Positions 60,454-64,000 of a stretch of DNA of 64,000 bases are shown one piece after another. Source of the stretch: Cymbidium sinense (lineage: Eukaryota; Streptophyta; Magnoliopsida; Asparagales; Orchidaceae); NCBI GenBank assembly GCA_021442155.1, contig CM038215.1:210422982-210486981 (forward strand), in the 5' to 3' direction. Every line of letters begins with the position of its first letter. Position 1 is the first letter of the stretch. A model generated the notes under the pieces. That model made no database searches, had not been told where the DNA came from, and saw only the letters and a list, made by a program, of their open reading frames with translations. The translations under genes were made by a program, and so were the position numbers.

Positions 60454-61125
60454 AATAGTTATGTTCTTTTAAGTTCTATAGACTTAACCCCAAAAATTTA
60501 GAGAATTTATCCAAGTAAGTAGTTGAATAAAATGCTAAATGTGCTAAAGAAGGATGAAGGATCCATTTATAGCCTCCTATGTGTTAGAAAATTTGATTTG
60601 ATCAAAATATGATGATGCCTCTCACAACTGTATAAATTTTCTTAAACCATTAAATATTTATAGCTAATCTTTCTACATATTCTTCTATCCTTTTAGTAAT
60701 GTATCTCTACAAGAAGCAGAAGGATTAGGGAGCTAACTATATACCTAAAGTAGTGGGTAGACCCAAGTTGCCTAACGAGTATTTACTAAAATAAGCATCA
60801 TAACTATAAAGGGTACTTTATAATAAAGGTTGTCATAATAAGTATACTCACTGGAAAGTGTGTTTGACAAGGGAAGATCAACCTGAATTAGTGAGTCAAA
60901 GACTTAGTAAATAATATCCTAGAAAATAAGGTATGAATCAACTCACTAGTAGCTACTCTTCTCAGCACAATCTTTGCTCTTATACTTGAACGATGATGGG
61001 CTTCTAACCCCGAGTATCATATAGATTTATACTCGCTCACATGTATACCTTCCACCAACCAAGGTGGGAATCCACTTGTACTCAATTTTCCTTATATGTA
61101 CTTCATACTTATAGGCATCCCTTAG

Positions 61126-61136
61126 TATATAAAAGG
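61126..61136 (+). promoter_or_regulatory. TATA box in R1 3' LTR
   Basis: TATATAAAAGG about 210 bases before the LTR end. It is kept as TATAAAATA in the 5' LTR remnant (37270-37278) and degraded in the LTR of element 1. It would mark the U3/R boundary, giving a very long U3. Confidence 0.55.
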
Positions 61137-61345
61137 AGAACTCCTTCCTTATGGGGTACCATTTTTTTTATCTCTCTATATAGGTCCTTTAGTTCTTGTA
61201 CTTGAATCTTAAAGTATAAATATTATTATTTCTCTTTCATTTTATTACTTTTTTGTCTTCATCTTTGTATTATTTTTGTCTAACCCTATTTCCCAAGTAT
61301 CTCAGAAATTTCCTCCTCTATCCATGAATAAATTTGGATTTAACA

Positions 61346-61547
61346 ATAAACTAATAGATAAATAAAAAATAAATAAATAATAACTTCATGAATGTAGAGC
61401 TAGAGAAAGCATTCATGAGGTGCACTAAGTGGAATAGTGTATAAAAGTAATGTTTATATTATCTTATAGATTTTGTCCTACTTGATCATCCTAAACATAA
61501 TATTTGTTTTTAAATGTCTACCCTTCTTAAAGATGACAAAACATTAT
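61346..61547 (+). mobile_element. Ty1/copia copy B, right part
   Basis: Resumes homology to copia copy A: ATGAATGTAGAGCTAGA (61389 and 4596), GTAATGTTTATATTATCTTA (61447 and 4659), and AAACATAATAT. Copy A is continuous across this point, so the 25 kb between 36862 and 61345 is an insertion. Confidence 0.8.
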
Positions 61548-63758
61548 GTAGATATAGATCTCCACTTAGACTTGAAGTGAGCTTTCCAAGGCTTGAAAAA
61601 ATTTGAATATGATCTCCACTTAGATATAAATGAAGTTGAGAAGAGAGGACATGAACTTAATGACTTGTTCTTTAAGCATTCTCTAAGGTAGCTCTCAGCC
61701 AAGGTGAAAGCAATCAAGAGAGAAGAGATTTTGCACAATGGATCTAAGAGTCACTTCCAGAATGCAACTCTCAAAGAAGCTAGCCAAAGTGGAGAGGATC
61801 AAGAAGAAAAATAGCTATGACACAACCTCTTTAAATAGACCATGATCCAATAAAGGTTCAGCCAAGGCATGAAGGAAAGAGAAGGGAAAGCCAATAAGGA
61901 AATAATTTGATTTTAAATAAATGAACATACGTAAAATTAATTCAAAGTAGAAGGATTGAAATTTTTCCAAGCTAGAGGGATATAAGAGAGAAATATTTCA
62001 AAGATTAATTAATCAAATCTCATGATAAAATTGGCTCAAGTGAATTTTCAAGCCAAATTAATTAGAGAGGAAAATTATCTTAGGTGGGAATTTGATTTCA
62101 ACCAATTTAGCACATGGCAATAATTTGAATTAATATCAAATTTTGAATTAGTGTGGTCGGCCAAGGTTAAGAGAAAAAAAATAGATTAATGCAATTAACA
62201 TAAATGAATCAACTCCATTTAAGAGAAATAATCTAGCATAGAGAGGATTTGAAATAATTCAATATAATTTTAATTTAAATGGGTTAATAGCATGGGCTAG
62301 CCCAACATATTTGGAATGGAGATTAAATAATGATTAATTAAAATAATATGATATTAATTTAAATAAATTGATCATAATGAAAAAGGGCAAGATTGAAAAT
62401 TAAAATAAAAGAAAATTAATTAAATAGGAAAGAGAGATTTTTGGCCAATATGCATGGTTCAAACTTCAGTTAATGCAATAAATCACTTGTGAATCATGGG
62501 AAATTAAAATAAGAATATCTTTTGAATCATTTACATAAGTTAAATCAATCAAAATTTAATAACTAGGAGCTTGGCCAAATAATTCCTAAAATGGAAAAAA
62601 ATTATTTTGAAAAATACACTTAATTCAAGATCAAATTGTATTTGAATTTGAATTGATTTAGATTAAGTTAACTAAATTTAAATATGATTAGTAAAATACA
62701 TTATGGATCGACCACATCATGCCATGAGAAGATATAACTCATTTGGAAACAAATCATGGCAAAAGCAAATTAAATTTCAAAAATACATAAATTCAAATAT
62801 CAAATAAATATGAATTTAAAAATTCAATAAATAAGTGAAAATAGTATGATAATAATTTGAATAAATCCCATTATATTTCTCAACAAAAATAAATCAAAAT
62901 ATAAGTCAAAATAAAATTAGAAAGATATTATTAATAGGAGAGAGAACATAAAGAATAGGAGAAAGAAAAATAATACTTTAGATAATGTATGAATAATTTA
63001 ATTCTCATGATAAAATGTACAGATAATTTGTAAGGCCAAGCATGAAAATATGTTAATAATATGTGAAATAAATACAACACACTTTAAAAAGTAATGGATA
63101 AGCCTTAATCTCATATAAGAACTCAAATTATCCAAAAAGAATAATTCCAAGAATAATTAAAAATATAATGCAAATAAAATATTAAAAAGCTAAAAAATTT
63201 AAATAAATTATATGAAAATATTTAAGCCATTATTTTTATATGCTTGAGCTCTTATTTATCCCATTATTGTAAACCTTAGGAAGATTCCTAAACCACCCTA
63301 GTCCAACTGATCTTTACTTTCCAAATCTAACTGAGCATAATGAGTCTAGTTAGCTTCTTGAAATATTTAAAATAAAATATTAGTTTTATCCAATTATTTA
63401 TTTGTTATCATCAAAATAAATTGCATGAGTAATAGGGCTAATGAAGTTAATAATCTTTCACTTTCTTATGATGACAAACCTATGTTGATAGTGTTTAGAG
63501 ATGAAGGTGCAAAGTGCCCTTTAATCTTCTTTTAAGAAAAAATCATTTAAGTAATATAGTAAATTTCTCCAGTAAAGGTTAAACAAGCAGCAATTGAGCT
63601 GAAATGAAACATATATCAAAGTAAAATCAAGTAGCCAAGTAAATGTAATGACAACAAAACAAAATAGCTCCACCTAAATTTATACATATTTTTTATTTTG
63701 AAGAACAATATTTAAAAAGAAGATACAAATTATTTGAAACACCAACATACATATATCA
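61548..63758 (-). repeat. Copia LTR (R3), copy 2
   Basis: Lies between resumed copia copy B and a minus-strand polypurine tract. On the minus strand it would start TGATATATGTATGTTGG at 63758 (or TGTTGGTG at 63747) and end ..CA at 61548. It matches 50460-52000 collinearly. It lacks the part equivalent to 49173-50460, so the lower end is truncated. Confidence 0.6.
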
Positions 63759-63769
63759 CCCCCTTTTAG
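63759..63769 (-). promoter_or_regulatory. Polypurine tract of antisense copia element
   Basis: The minus strand reads CTAAAAGGGGG directly before the proposed LTR start, the usual position and composition of a copia polypurine tract (family form AAAAGGGGGAGA). Confidence 0.6.
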
Positions 63770-63839
63770 CAGCATCAAAAAAAATATAAACAAATAAAAA
63801 ATACTAAAAATAAATTTTATTTAAACGAATAGATCTAAC

Positions 63840-64000
63840 ATGTTAAGCATATGTCTTAAGATAGGAAGTTGTTCATGTAAATATTTTATACAAATATCAA
63901 TAATGTAAATCATTATTAATAAAATTAGCATTAACATCAAATTTGCAAACATGATGTCTAATAAAGTGGTGTCTAATCTCAATATGTTTGGTCCATGAGT
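63840..64000 (-). pseudogene. Copia RNase H C-terminal remnant
   Basis: The minus strand encodes KHIEIRHHFIRHHV followed by FDVNANFINN, matching the end of copia RNase H (TKHIEIRHHFIRDHV.KGDV). A frame change and stops follow where QLADIFTKPLP is expected. The element continues beyond the right edge of the window. Confidence 0.85.

Overview
This is a stretch of nuclear DNA from a flowering plant. It is strongly AT-rich, has no bacterial-style gene packing, and holds one recognisable host gene with a GT-AG intron. Nearly everything else is decayed plant LTR retrotransposons, a LINE tail, minisatellites and microsatellites. I cannot name the species.

Host gene. 6130-7560 (+) is a two-exon DUF247 (UPF0481) gene with an 82-bp phase-0 intron. 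It has two lesions: a one-base deletion in an A9 run (6202-6210), and TGA for the expected TGG at 7429-7431, which cuts off the C-terminal membrane segment. It is either a young pseudogene or carries assembly errors. A 1.6-kb tandem duplication lies just downstream (about 7910-11575).

Left flank. 1-1595 is a minus-strand LTR fragment of the family that dominates the window (here 'R1'). 2290-4740 is a Ty1/copia remnant (copy A) with gag zinc knuckles, protease and integrase. 12960-13830 is a decayed Ty3/gypsy chromovirus-type reverse transcriptase.

Right two thirds. R1 is a Ty3/gypsy element of the Tat type: gag, PR, RT, RNase H, a second RNase H, integrase, three tandem-repeat arrays, then an antisense ORF. 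Its LTRs run from TGACACC to TTCAACA and are 8-9 kb, unusually long. Element 1 is 16257-32475 (LTR, gag only, LTR). Element 2 is about 36862-61345. It interrupts a second copia copy (copy B, 32476-36861 resuming at 61346), which also carries a LINE 3' end (36083-36839) with a 13-bp target-site duplication. Inside element 2 sit an antisense gypsy RT (46290-47330) and a copia LTR (49173 to about 52200). The window closes with a second minus-strand copia element of that latter family (61548-64000).

The genes do not form a pathway. The window reads as a nested insertion record: copia B first, then the LINE and R1 element 2, then later insertions and rearrangements inside R1. No tRNA, rRNA or CRISPR array was recognised. 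The most unusual features are the very long R1 LTRs that carry antisense coding-like segments, a hairpin in those LTRs with paired compensatory changes, and the repeat-rich 3' region of the R1 element.
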